A DNA stretch of 64,000 nt, taken from Lepas anatifera. Taxonomy: Eukaryota > Arthropoda > Thecostraca > Lepadidae. Under the pieces are notes generated by a model. The model was not told where the DNA came from. It saw only the letters and a program-made list of their open reading frames with translations, and did not search any database. Positions 20,906-56,138 of the stretch are shown one piece after another (the stretch's first letter is position 1; every line of letters starts with the position of its first letter). A program made the translations under genes and the position numbers. The stretch lies in NCBI GenBank assembly GCA_034440635.1, contig JAOTON010000455.1, positions 496,001 to 560,000 of the forward strand, read 5' to 3'.

Positions 20906-22495
20906 CAATTGTTTTCGCCAGCTGAATTTTAGGTGGAAATGTTTTTAGGAATACAAAACTTTTTCGGTTTTGGACTCAACGATGGAACATAGTTTACTTG
21001 TTCATAAATTTTTCCCAGGTTATTAAGTTCCGCTTTTGGGATTAAACTCTTACAACAGTTCTCTCAGAGATCGGGACCCCTTAATACTAACAAACAATAC
21101 ATACCTGCAATGGTGGGTGACTTTCGTCACTTGTTTAGGTCAGTTTAACCAAACAAGTTATGAGCCGCCTCCATATATACATGCACATGTATTTAACCAG
21201 CAATAAAGTGACACATCAATCCAGATCCTATAGCACATGAAATACGCTACATCAGCAAATGATGACAGTAGACACTAGCGCGTCTGTTGTGCAGCTTTAT
21301 CTTGTGGCAGGAGCGGAAAACTCACTCAGAGTTAATGGTCATTCAATATGTCACATGCTACATCTTAGTACACGCCTGACATAAAATGCATCTGCACAAG
21401 TAGGATATCAACAAGAGACCAACATAACTGGCTCCAACAGGCAAAGTGATCCCGCCATCTCTCCGTCTCTCTTTCCAGCGTCAGGAAAAAAATGTCTAAA
21501 GTCAAATAAGATATAGTGTGCAGTTTCGAAGTGGTTTCAAGATTTAATGCAGAGTGGTTAGTTTCATTTCATTTGCAACATTTCATTGCTCTTCGAAGCC
21601 GCATGTAAGCTATCTTGACCAAAAGATATTTAGTTGATTATCTCATGAAATGACAATCCAGAGAATTGTTGGAACAATGGCTTAAACACATTAATATATG
21701 TTATTCGAATGATTATCGGGAGGTCCGTAAAAGAATCAACAAAACAACACCATCCGCCCATGGGAGCCTTGCACAAAATCTTAGCTCAAAACCCTAATAG
21801 CCGTCCGATCATGTGACACCCTATCATTTCGTATCCATGACGACGGGGAGCTTGGATCAGCTGATACAGCCCCAATGCCAAATTCGACCAGTCTAACATC
21901 ACTGGCAAATCAATCGTGAGCAGATTTCTTGGTAACCCAAGAGAGTAAACTCTGACTCCTTGATTCAACTGCAAAAATCTAGCTGAACCAAAAACAACCC
22001 CGCTGGTGTACTTATGTGGCGTTGTTTGTCGACACAGCCTCGCAAATTACTCGTCAGACCAGCAAATAGAAAATAGAGCCAAACAACAGCCAATAGAGCC
22101 AAACAAGTTTTTCAGTTGGAGTCGACTCAGAGTCGAAGTGACGCGGATTGTGACACAGCGGATTGTCAGAATAGACACAGTGAGCTGGTTTTAAGTCAGA
22201 GTGACCCCGGCTCTGGCTTATTCTGACCCAAACATATTTAGAACCGTATAAAATGATTTACTGACTCGCTCAACAAATCCTCAGAACCGTGTGCACAATT
22301 TTACGTTAGCAAACAAAAACTGAGTCACTGAATTTTGATCCTTCCGACTGAGGTAAGGAGTCAGAAACCACCCCATTTGAGACCGAATCGTGATGGTGAT
22401 GGTATTCTTAGACGCTCAGCCTCCAGGGCTTATGCGTCTTTAAGACCGAATCATCCTTGCGTAACCAAAAAGTCTGCGGTGGGTATTATCGGCGG
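20906..22495. other. Intergenic space between convergent Mhc and KATNIP
   Basis: About 1.6 kb separates the Mhc poly(A) site from the KATNIP stop codon. It should hold the KATNIP 3' UTR on the - strand. I did not find a clear AATAAA on that strand and see no RNA gene. Confidence 0.5.
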
Positions 22496-46290
<23,795 letters not shown>

Positions 46291-46334
46291 CTGTCGATCA
46301 CAGGCAATACAATGAAGAAGAAGCCTGGGCACTT

Positions 46335-46505
46335 AACCACACATCAACTGCGGAGGTTGAATTTGAATAGTATCACCAACTTTCGCCGTGCTGGAAGGTT
46401 ATATTTGGAACCATGAAGTCCTTTTTCAGTATTCCCGACCAGGATTTGAACCCGGGTCAGTAGCGTGGAAACCCATCGCACTGTGGCTGTGCCACTGCGC
46501 CCCAT
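46335..46505 (-). repeat. SINE family A copy (tRNA-derived)
   Basis: On the - strand: ggggcgcagtggcacagcca, then cgacccgggttcaaatcc-type box B (in + orientation ggatttgaacccgggtcagt), then a core with tggtgatactattcaaattc. More diverged than the other copies. Confidence 0.68.
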
Positions 46506-48411
46506 GCAGCACCATAACGATCATTGCTTTTGTGTTCTTCAAAAGCTCGCCTCGGAGCAAAGGGCAGGACTGTCCGCCATTGCGTGCGTAATTGACGTGG
46601 TACGGAAGAATGATACTGCATATCACTCAGTATGCTTCCCTGCGAATGTGATTTTCTGATTGAATGAGCATGTCATGAGTCTATTCCAGGTCCACGCTTA
46701 CTGGTCATGGCCGCGCGCACAGTGATATACCGGTGTGCATAATGATTTGTTCATCTATGCACTACGAATTTAGTTGGTTTAAAAAAGTGGTGGGGCCTGT
46801 TTTTTACGGAGTTTAACTTGTGAACAAGTTAAATATCTGTCCATTTATAAAGGTATATGCATGAGCGTCGCCACCAGAAAAAGTGAGGGGGCCAGCCAAA
46901 CTTCAACCTGATGCTGACAACAATCTTTCCAGGTTAGGACCAACAACTGCTCGAATTTGGGCTCCTCGCTGCCTTTTACAGCGGCTGGTTATAAAAATGT
47001 CCGGTTTTCTCTCATTTTGACTGAGATCAAGAAAATTTTGGGCTAAAAAGTGGGGGACCAGGCCCCCTCGGCTACCTTTTCCGAAGTTTATCGGTATATT
47101 TGTATACTTAAGTAGGAGAAGCTTCCTGGATTTTGGTCACGAGTAACGCGGCTTAATTCTGGCATTTGTGTTCCCGTAGGCCTATTTTAAATTTGAGACT
47201 TAGTAAATATGTGTAAATAGCCGCTTGAATCACTTCAGCCACCGGTTAAGCTAAGCGTCTTTAGAATCCAAGGATGGTGTTTAGAAGTATAACCCTTAAA
47301 ACTTATATAGAGACCAATTGTACAACCTACTGGCTACCTTGCTAGCGACTAATTTAAGGATGAGTCCTTAAAATAAATGTCCCACTTTGATAATGGGTTT
47401 TGAACTGAGAAAACAGATTTTTATGGGGACCGAGAAACCACTACTAGCAAATTCAATTTCACTCAAGGCTTTCTGCATAAGATTTCCGCAAGCTTTAAAG
47501 TTCCCATTAAAGAGGCTCACTATCTCAGCTAAAATTGCACTACAAAAGTGTCACCTTCCCATGAAAGCTGACGTTGGGGAATAAATGAATGCGTTTGTTA
47601 GAGATTAAAACTGTTCTTGGACCTTAAACAGCCGAAATAAACAACATTATTGAAGACAATAAAGGCACCACAACAGACGGCGGTTTTCATTAACGTTTTT
47701 GCACTGTTTGGACCACGTTAGATGTCCTCTCATGAACATTATAAATGGTTTCTACTACTTCCTTGGCTCCTACAACGGCCTCAAGATATCAACAATAGCA
47801 GCTGAAGGTGCAGAAAGCAGGCAAAATTTGATATCAGGGCCAAGCTTCTAATTTGCACCTAAAGGACCGCGAAAACATATTGCCGCACAGCTGGATCGAT
47901 GATGTCTGCGACAGCCAAATGGCAGGAACCACACTTACTGCGATGATTTGCAGTCCGCAAAAATTAGCTCCGAGTTGGATCACAGTAGTGGGTGTACTTT
48001 CAAGTATAATACGAATTATCGGTTCCCCATTTGACATGCAGTGTGATGCAATGTTGTCCCTAATACCGGGGTTAGACTTCACGCGAATGTGAGCAGTTCT
48101 AAGTGCCCTGAGCTTGCGTCAAAAAGAGTGGTGGTGTAGGAGTGCTTGGTTCAAGTTATAAAACACATACTGTCCCTTTCTAAGAGTTCGAAAAGCTTAA
48201 GCTCAAATAAACGATAAATGTCGCTAGAGAAACATGCTAATATTCTTGAGTTTCCAAGATGCGTTTATTGAGCTAAGAGCAGTGGACGTTATGATGACCA
48301 AATACCTGATGACCAAATACCAGACTGGATGAGGGTTGAATCATGCTTTTAAGGTTTTGAATAACGTCCGTCCGTTTTTGCTTGTAGATATGCATATAGG
48401 GGAAGTCCGTA

Positions 48412-49220
48412 CAAGAGTACGCACTTAACTTTCTAAAGGCTTTCACTTTTCTCCTATAAGTCTAACAGCTAAAATTTTTATGTGGTTGTTTAGCCTGAAG
48501 AATTGTCTATGTATGGTTCATGTTTCAACTTGACTTCTCTGAAAGGAACTCGCCACGAGCCCATCAAAATAAAAAGTCACGTGCGTACTCTTGCCGGAGT
48601 GGGTCGGTAAGAGTACGCAAGAGAGGAGGCTGGAGTACGCATTGATGTCCCGCTGTGCTTTAGGTGCATAGACCATGTCGCGAATTTTTTGTCGCCAAAC
48701 TAGGCGATTGTATGATTTTATATCATTCTGAATGTACAAGAACTATGTTACAACGTTTAGTTTTCCAAATATGAATTACGGACAATGTTCCGAGCGAAAA
48801 TTAATTTTTCCTATCTCTTAAGCATGCGCACTCTTGCCCAATGGTCTAGTGCATACTCTTGCCGGACATGCTCCCTTGGGAAAAAATTCTTCATAAACAT
48901 GTTGGCAGGCGTTTTAGCGTGAGCTCCGGTCCTGAAGCACACTCCTAGCTCAGCTTTCTTACTGATGACAGACCGTAATACAATACTTTTGATAATAGAA
49001 GCATGGTCTACAAGTTTACCCAGTTAAGAAACATTACTTCAAGGGTGCCCAGAAACTTATTTTGTTCTGTACTCCCGCGGAAAGAACAGGAGCACGTTGA
49101 ATTTTGGTGTGCAGCCTAGGCACTAACCTTGCTTTTTTATACCAGGGTATCCACCATCTCAGTGGTTGCTAAGTAACCAAAACAGCTGCTGCGTACTCTT
49201 ATCTCCTGCGTACTCTTACC
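48412..49220. repeat. Cluster of gcgtactcttgcc motifs in both orientations
   Basis: Copies at 48,412 (rev), 48,581, 48,608 (rev), 48,632 (rev), 48,826, 48,851, 49,191 and 49,208. The 48,581/48,608 pair forms a near-perfect 13-bp stem. No ORF. Possibly a non-autonomous transposon with many terminal-like motifs. Confidence 0.55.
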
Positions 49221-49256
49221 CGCCCTTACCCTACGCCTATCTAAGGTAATCAAGAA

Positions 49257-49540
49257 AGCGGAGCCGTGGTGCAGTGGGTAGGGTGTTACGCTCTCTTACA
49301 GAGCATGCTGGTTCGAACCCGGGTTGGCTGTGCATAGCTTGGCAGTTTTTGGGGGCGCGGTAGTGGAGTGGTCAGCGTAGCTGGCTTCCACGCAGCCGAC
49401 CCGGGTTCAAGGCCCGGCGGCTTCCCTGAACAAGGAGCAAGCTGGCTCCCGAGAAACCCTTCCAATAGGGAAAGAGTTGGCGACGCCATATGACCCTGGC
49501 AGTTGGTGCGTCGATAAGCCCCAATAATTATTATTAATCA
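49257..49540 (+). repeat. Compound SINE family A (two tRNA-like heads)
   Basis: Two box A/box B modules in series: gtggtgcagtgggtagggtg ... ctggttcgaacccgg, then gcgcggtagtggagtggtca ... acccgggttcaaggcccgg. These are followed by the conserved core cttccctgaacaaggagcaa, gacgccatatgaccctggca, gttggtgcgtcgataagccc and an aattattatt tail. The heads lack full tRNA folding or a clean 3' half, so it is a SINE and not tRNA genes. Confidence 0.82.
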
Positions 49541-49669
49541 AGAAGCTCCGAAAGAAATTCACCGTAACAGCCTCAGCCGGTATGCTCTTTGTGTTTTTAT
49601 TCTTTTAGCAAAGCTGTGGCCGTTTGTTTCAAAATATCAGGTCTCGGCTGGGTTCGGATAGACCGGGCT

Positions 49670-50840
49670 TTAACCCGCGCCCCGGTGCGCCTCCGAGCCA
49701 CCTTCGCCCTGGTAGGGGGTGTTTGAACACCTCCCCCTTGAACTCCGCCCCTATGCGGGATCGCGAAAAACACGAATGCTGGTGGATACCTCTTACAAAT
49801 TTATGAAGAAACTATATCAGCCACTTTTTGGCTCAGGTCATTGGTGAGGTCATGGCAGGTCAACAAAAGCGGGATTTTGAGTAAAATTTTTGGGTTTTAT
49901 CCTCTGACATATTTAAGTTAGAATCAACCATTCACTTTCTCTCGTCACGGCAAATCAAATGATGTATATCATATCCATAATAGGTCAAGACACACGAACG
50001 ACCTAACCTCAGATCAGATCAAGGTCACTTTTTAAGCTAACATAATTATTTTGCATATCAATAGACTCGCAGCAGCAAACTGAACGCAATGCTATCAAAA
50101 TAAAAGTTGTATCATGGTATCATGCGAAGTTATTAACCTAAGTCTGAAAACTGTTTAAAAAGCCCAAGATGGCCTCTCAAAAGCCACAGGTCAAAAATTG
50201 CCGAATAAAGCTGGAAAGGGGTCCAGGATACTAAGATTTGGAGAGTATGAAGATATTATCAGCCGTATCGACACAAATATAGCCCAAATTCTGTTTTTCT
50301 CATGTATTTCCAATGGAGAGGTCATGATCCGTACTTGACGTCAGGTCATCGATATGAAAAATCTCGGAATACGTGTTGTAGCACTTGGTGGATCCATTAA
50401 GTGGTACACGTTTCAATCCTATATGTTCACCCATTTCTTACTTATACCACCTTAAACATTTTTTAGGTTAGGTCACTTGACCTGCACTGGTGACCTGACC
50501 TGAGATGACCCAACCTTGAAATTTTGGGGAATGTTGCGGAGTTGAACAATGATTAGAACAGTACAGTACAGCGTTGCGGAACAGTACACCCTCAGTAAGT
50601 GCACTGCGGAACAGCCTGTTCTCAGGTGGTGCATTGCGGAACAGTACACTCTCAATAAGTGTACTGCGGAACAGCCTGTTCTCAGTAGGTGCATTGCGGA
50701 ACAGTACACTCTCAGTAAGTGTGCTGCGGGACAGCCTGTTCTCAGGTGGTGCATTGCGGAACGGCCTACTCCCAGTAAGTACCTTGCGCAGTGGGTGTGT
50801 TTGAAAAACCCTTGCCCCGGTGCACCGGAGCAAGGGTTAA
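49670..50840. mobile_element. TTAA-flanked MITE, copy 2
   Basis: TTAA at 49,670 and 50,837. The ends are cccgcgccccggtgcgcc and the complement-like ccggtgcaccggagcaaggg. It shares gagccaccttcgc near the left end and a 200-nt internal segment (catgtatttccaatggagag, ctggtgacctgacctgagat) with copy 1 at 15.5-16.3 kb. It carries a 30-bp tandem array at 50,570-50,790. Confidence 0.75.
50570..50790. repeat. 30-bp tandem array (about 7 units)
   Basis: Units start gcggaacag and alternate two types, one with tacactctcagtaagtg and one with cctgttctcaggtggtgc, giving a 60-bp higher-order period. Open frames on both strands are periodicity artefacts. Confidence 0.9.
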
Positions 50841-53800
50841 CCGTGAAGCAGCCGACGCCCTATATAAAACTGACACAAAACAAGACGTATTCAATCTCAC
50901 GCAAGCTTCTCACGTACTCATGAATTTAATTTGCTACAGCAGTAAAGGCAACAGAGGTGAGCATCTTTGCCTGACTTGGCCGCCTGTTTTTCTTATCTCG
51001 CTGTGCAGTTACCCTCCATTGTTCAGGTACTTAACAAGTCATTTCTGGCCTCGTGACGAGGACACATCGAGTAAACTTATCTCAGAAAAACAAAAATCAA
51101 CTCTAGTTCTACAATTTTCCTGAAATGATATCCAACTTTTGTCGTTTAAAAAGTAGGTAACAACAGGACCAATGACTTTCCCCAATCACCTATGAACTTA
51201 CACGTGTTTGTACTAGCGACCTAAGCCTTGTCCAATGCAGGAGTTGCTGCGTTACGTGTCTACATATTCATATATAAATGTATATTGGCGGATTGCTTGG
51301 CTTGATAATTTTGTCTATTGCTTCGCGCCGAAAAAATGCATTTAAACTCATGGTGTTTGTCTTTTCACCATAAAGTAGACGATGTCATTTTAAATTTGCC
51401 CGCATCGAAGTTATTTACACGGATGATTGTTTTATCAAGTAACTTGAGGTATTTGTGGCGCTAACCTCACCAGTGGAAACAGGGGTTGAAAATGGAATTT
51501 CCCCCAACTTGCCATTCCAATTTTCCTTAAAAACATGATCTTTTCCATGATGTTCGACACCGTTGCCTCCCTCCCCTCCCCCTCCACCCGAACAGCCGGC
51601 CTAGTTCTGCCTCCTATAATCCTGCTGTTCATCTGAATTGAAAAAAAAACACGAAATTTAAATACAAAGTACGTTAGAGCGAGCTAACGTTTGGAACCAT
51701 TGAAAACATCTCGACAGAGCACTGTTTTTCGTCCGATAGGTAACTTTTAAAGGTTCTTACTCTATGGTGATCTCACTGCTTTCTCTTGGTAAATATTGCT
51801 AATACTGCAGAGATATTATTTATACATGATCAAAAGTACTGATACCTCCCGGTGCGGCTTAACCAACTTTGATAGATAAGAGTGCGCTGAAGCCTGCAGT
51901 GCCACTGAAATTTGGCGCTATGCTACCCTTCCTATACTGGTTAATGACATTCTCTTTCGTTAGTTGATCTAAAAATGGATTTGAAGACACTATTTGTTTA
52001 TTGGAAAATAAGTCTAACGCTAGTGTGCGTTGGAAGTCAAACATTTTGATACCTGTTGAGCCGATACGTCTGGCCAAGAACTTTGGAATTAAGCGGACCA
52101 TCAACCAATCAATCAATTATCCTGAGTGTTGCGCGGAGAGCAAAAAAGAGCGTGCAGGTCCTCGCTGTGTTTTGCAGGTTGTTATCAAACCAGTTGGCAT
52201 AAGTTCTTATGAGAGCTGGCTGGTTGCATGCGATGGTTATATATGTTTATGATCTAGAGCACACATTTTTATTATCTATGAACGACGCTTTGGTTCATGT
52301 TCCCTCTGCTGGGTGGATACCGTGAAAAGAGGAGTGTTTTGTCGGGAGACCGGTGCTTTGACCTATTTCTTTACATTGTATCCTAATGCAGACGAGTTCA
52401 GTCCTGCATTTAGTTAGCTTGGAGCACAGGTTCGAGTGCCTGTAAAATGTCTGAGTGAAGTTATATTATTTTGAGTTATAGTCGTGTTTTTAACTTTTTC
52501 TATTGTACATTTTCATGTAACCTGGTCTTCCTTGTTCAGCAACGAATTTGTCATGTGTTTACCAAAGTTATAGTCTACATCCACGACTACCTCACTTTAG
52601 CCGCCCTGGTATTGAAAATTTATTATGAACCCACTTTTTACCCAAGTTAAATTAGTTTTTAGCTGGAAGGCTTATTGCGTATGAGATATGTTTTATTGTA
52701 GTTATGGTATCGGCGAATTGTGTGTGCTGTATATTTTTTACTGATAATTTTGCATACTTTCGTTTAATATATCGTCAAGAGCTGAAACTGGGGCAACCTG
52801 CCGCTCATGAGCACTATATAAACAAATAATCAAATATACACATCCTTTCATTTTCACGCTGTTCTATGTCTGGTTAAGTATAAATGAAGTCCTTCGGTCG
52901 TTCTTCAGAACTACGGTAGTTAAATCATGCCTGCAATTTCCTCCGGTTATCTTAAATATCACCCGGAAGGGAAAAGACATTCTCTGACCGTAAAGGTGTG
53001 TATCCAAAGGGAAAATCATCCGTTTAAAGAACTCACCTCATTCTCTCTGCTGGTCATCTCCGCTCTTCAGAATCCGCTCCGGTTTGAGTGTCACCGGTTC
53101 AGCCGCCGTTTGTGGGACGCGTGACACTCACTGCCTCTCCACATTCTTATTAGTTATAAGCCTAAATCGGTTATTGCAGGCCGATATTGGTCTACATGGC
53201 CTAGTTGCTTGCGACGAGAAATGAACGTTAAAGTGTTTATCAGCTGTTTTGGGATGGATAAACCCAATATTTTCTGATTGCACCCTACTCCGTGATGTCT
53301 AATCGTATCGCAGCAGGAGCCGTTATATCGGTTTTTATGTCAGTATCGCAGCATCACTGGCTTCTGCCGTTCTTCGCCTTGTTTTTGTGTCTGTTTTGAG
53401 AATGTTTTTAAATGATTACCCATCTACCCATACCTTGAGCTTTTGAATTCACAGGCTTAGACTTTCGAATCCAGGCTTAACATACTTAGGTGACGTCTTC
53501 ACTGTCCTCTGATTATGGAGACTGTTTTCTACTCTTTTGTAATCACTCCAAGTTAAAGTAATCAGTATATCAGTGCCTCATTTTCACTGGTATGTTTTGA
53601 CGCATCGATCATCCACAAACGATCCTGACAAAGCATCAGACCCTGTATGTCTACAGTGTTTCTTATAAGCATCATTCCTCATAAGTATCCTCCCGTCGTC
53701 CAATCAAGGTGACATGAGTCTCATACCAAATCATCATCATTGACAATTTAGGACATCCAAGTGATCTTGATCATGATGATGACTGAGCATCTGACTCTCT

Positions 53801-54260
53801 GGCCACCTAGATTAGCCGACGGTACGGTACTTACGAGGAGCGATACCTATGACAGAGACTGTACCTCATCCAAGACCTGTCACACACGCGCCATCGGCGA
53901 CTACTGAGTGGTCCAGCCGTCTGTTCATCGCCCACCGCGGTCGGTGTCGAAGACGACCAGCACGGCAGTACCGCGTGGTCGATGGTAGCCTTGACAACGC
54001 GTGAAACATCGCAGAGCCAGCTGGTACACCCCACACACACACAATTTCAGAGAAACTTTAACCGAGTGTGGACCACTGGATGCTATAGGGTATTTTGGAG
54101 CAGCGGAAATGCTACGATGGATACATTGATCCCCGGTGAATAATCTCCTCGAAACAAGAATGAGCACATCCTAACCGGCTGCAGCTGAAACCTCTAGCTG
54201 GTGCTCCCCGACCTCCGAGGCTGATGGGCTCCCACATTTTTGGGCATTGAATGCCGTCAG
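50841..54260. other. Intergenic stretch
   Basis: No repeat or gene recognised with confidence. The only coding hint is ATGACCAGCAGAGAGAATGAG then gtgagt on the - strand at 53,057-53,037, a possible first exon. Confidence 0.4.
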
Positions 54261-54415
54261 CAGTGATGGATACAGGGAGGCTAGGGGTTCAAGCTCCCTC
54301 CCAAATGTCCGCGTACCTATAGTAAATGCATAGACGGAAGCTGTTTCGAGGCGATGGCGAAGGAGGTTTGAACCCCTTAGACCCCCTCCCAAATGAAGTT
54401 CTGGATACGCCACTG
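54261..54415 (+). mobile_element. Family C MITE (hAT-like termini)
   Basis: Starts cagtgatggatacagggagg and ends tggatacgccactg, with internal gaagctgtttcgaggcgatg. Flanks gccgtcag and gccagcag could be a diverged 8-bp target duplication. Confidence 0.78.
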
Positions 54416-54524
54416 GCCAGCAGTGTATCCACTGCTGTCAATGGAGGAGATCGCACATACAGCTTTATCGTAAGTCACGGCCTGAAGGCTGTAAACGGCA
54501 CCTGCTCAAAACCATCCCGGTCTG

Positions 54525-55168
54525 CAGGGGCGTAGCCAGGATTTCACTGGGGGGGGGCGGCGCCCCGAAAGGGCCCCTGCAACAGCGCCAAAAGGGCCCT
54601 GATGGGTAAAAAGGGTCCTGATTTTTTTTATAAATTTTGTTCAAGTTGTTCCTAGTACGGTTGCTGGAGTCGGAGTCTCACTAAAGTCATCAAAGGACTT
54701 GTCACGGAGACCCCGACCCCACCACCCGAACGAGCAACTCCCTCAATGGAGGGTTAATTTAGAAGCCAAAGTTAAACGTCCCACAAATCACAGGGACGGC
54801 CGCCCCACTCAGGTCACCCTCTCACCAGTCAGTTGCCAGCCGACCTACGTCGGGCAAACCATTGAGCGCCGGAGCGTCTCAGGGGAACCGATCCGAAGCC
54901 TGGACATGCACTGCCACTGTATGCTTCTGAGCAGCGGGCCGGAGCCCAACGCTCTACCAACTGAGCTACCGGGGCGGCACTCTATTCTTACAGAATAGAG
55001 TGCTGAAGAGGGCTTAAGAGGCCCCTGTCTGGTATGAAATTTCAAATTTTGCCACAGAGCATAGTGCGGGTGAGCCGCGCTTCACGCGGCCCTTTTCCTT
55101 AGGAGGCTCTTCAGGCCCTCAGGGGAGGGGGGCGGCTGTCTCTGCCGCCTCCCTTGGCTACGCCCCTG
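54525..55168. mobile_element. hAT-like MITE (CAGGGGCGTAGCCAGG) with nested SINE
   Basis: Termini caggggcgtagccagg and ccttggctacgcccctg form a 16-bp inverted repeat with one mismatch. Perfect 8-bp target duplication ccggtctg at 54,517-54,524 and 55,169-55,176. The interior is non-coding and split by a SINE family B insertion at 54,641-54,977. Confidence 0.93.
54641..54977 (-). repeat. SINE family B copy nested in the hAT MITE
   Basis: The - strand starts gccgccccggtagctcagtt. The body shares acttgtcacggagaccccga and cacccgaacgagcaactccc with the 29.2-kb copy but has an extra about 60 nt (54,862-54,930). Confidence 0.85.
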
Positions 55169-55659
55169 CCGGTCTGTTTGCGCGGGGGTTCTCTAGAGTG
55201 CTTAAGTTAGGGTTAAGATGGTCGCCTCTATCACCCACCCCTGGATCCGCTTTGCCAGACAGTCTCACCAGTCACAGTTATCCGTTAGCATTGTTATTTA
55301 CTAACATAAAACATTTATAAGCTTTAGCGCTAAGAAACTTGCCGCCCATAAATACTTGTAGCAGGGGCGTTACCACGAGTTTATTTGCGTGGGTACCAGG
55401 TTCCAAAGGGGTTTCCACACTTGGGGGGCTCAGATATGCAGTTTTTGTTCTATATATACATATTGTACCTGGTCGTTTTGTGCTGTTTTGTACCCTTCTT
55501 TATTATACAGGGGGCAGTAATATAAAAGTACTGTTCCTTTTCAAGGAGCCTCCAATATCAATAAAACACGCAACATGACGCTGGGGCCTTATCTGCCATA
55601 AAGAGACTTGTGCGTGCCTTCCAGTGCATCGGTGGGGCTTCCTTAACCTGTTCACTCGC

Positions 55660-55760
55660 CAGGCCGCAAAACATTTTAATTGATTGATTGATTATTTGGT
55701 TTTAGGGGCGCGCCAACCTGCAAGGTCATATAGCGCCCATAACACTTCTCTGCAGTCAAA
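55660..55760 (-). repeat. Possible SINE tail fragment
   Basis: attgattgattgattatttg followed by ggggcgcgccaacctgcaag and gtcatatagcgccc resembles, base for base in rhythm, the core of SINE family A in - orientation. Too diverged to be sure. Confidence 0.4.
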
Positions 55761-56138
55761 GTTTATAAATTTGTCTGTCTTTAGGGGAAAGTAAAGTCTC
55801 GTCTACAGTGAACTAATATTTACATTAAAGAGTGACTCTTTCACATCGTAGTTATGATTCTCACTGCACGGATGCATGGTCACAGATTCAAACAGGTTTA
55901 CCGCGCCGGCAGGCGCTCGGCGCGGGGCGCCGGGGCATCACTTCCGGCGCCCACCCCGCGCCAACGGACCCAGGGGCCCGGGGGCGCGGGGCAGCCTAGA
56001 CGCCGGACCCAAGTCCGACGTCTAACGGAGGCCTTTCCCCGTCGCTCCGAGACTTGAAAGGCCCCGGAGCGAAAGGGAGGACCTGCCAAATCGGCGCCAG
56101 GCGCCTATCAGCGCGGTTGACTACCACAACACACGCTT

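Larger units (their letters stand above)
46291..49256. other. Repeat-bearing stretch upstream of KATNIP exons
   Basis: A SINE A copy at 46,335-46,505 and a motif cluster at 48,412-49,220. I found no confident exon, although the true KATNIP N-terminus may lie in or beyond this stretch. Confidence 0.45.

Noticed and set aside
49257..49420. Two tRNA genes in tandem
   Set aside because: Box A and box B are present but the 3' acceptor halves are replaced by SINE sequence.
50468..50923. Overlapping repeat-protein-like ORFs on both strands
   Set aside because: Produced by a 30-bp tandem array inside a MITE.
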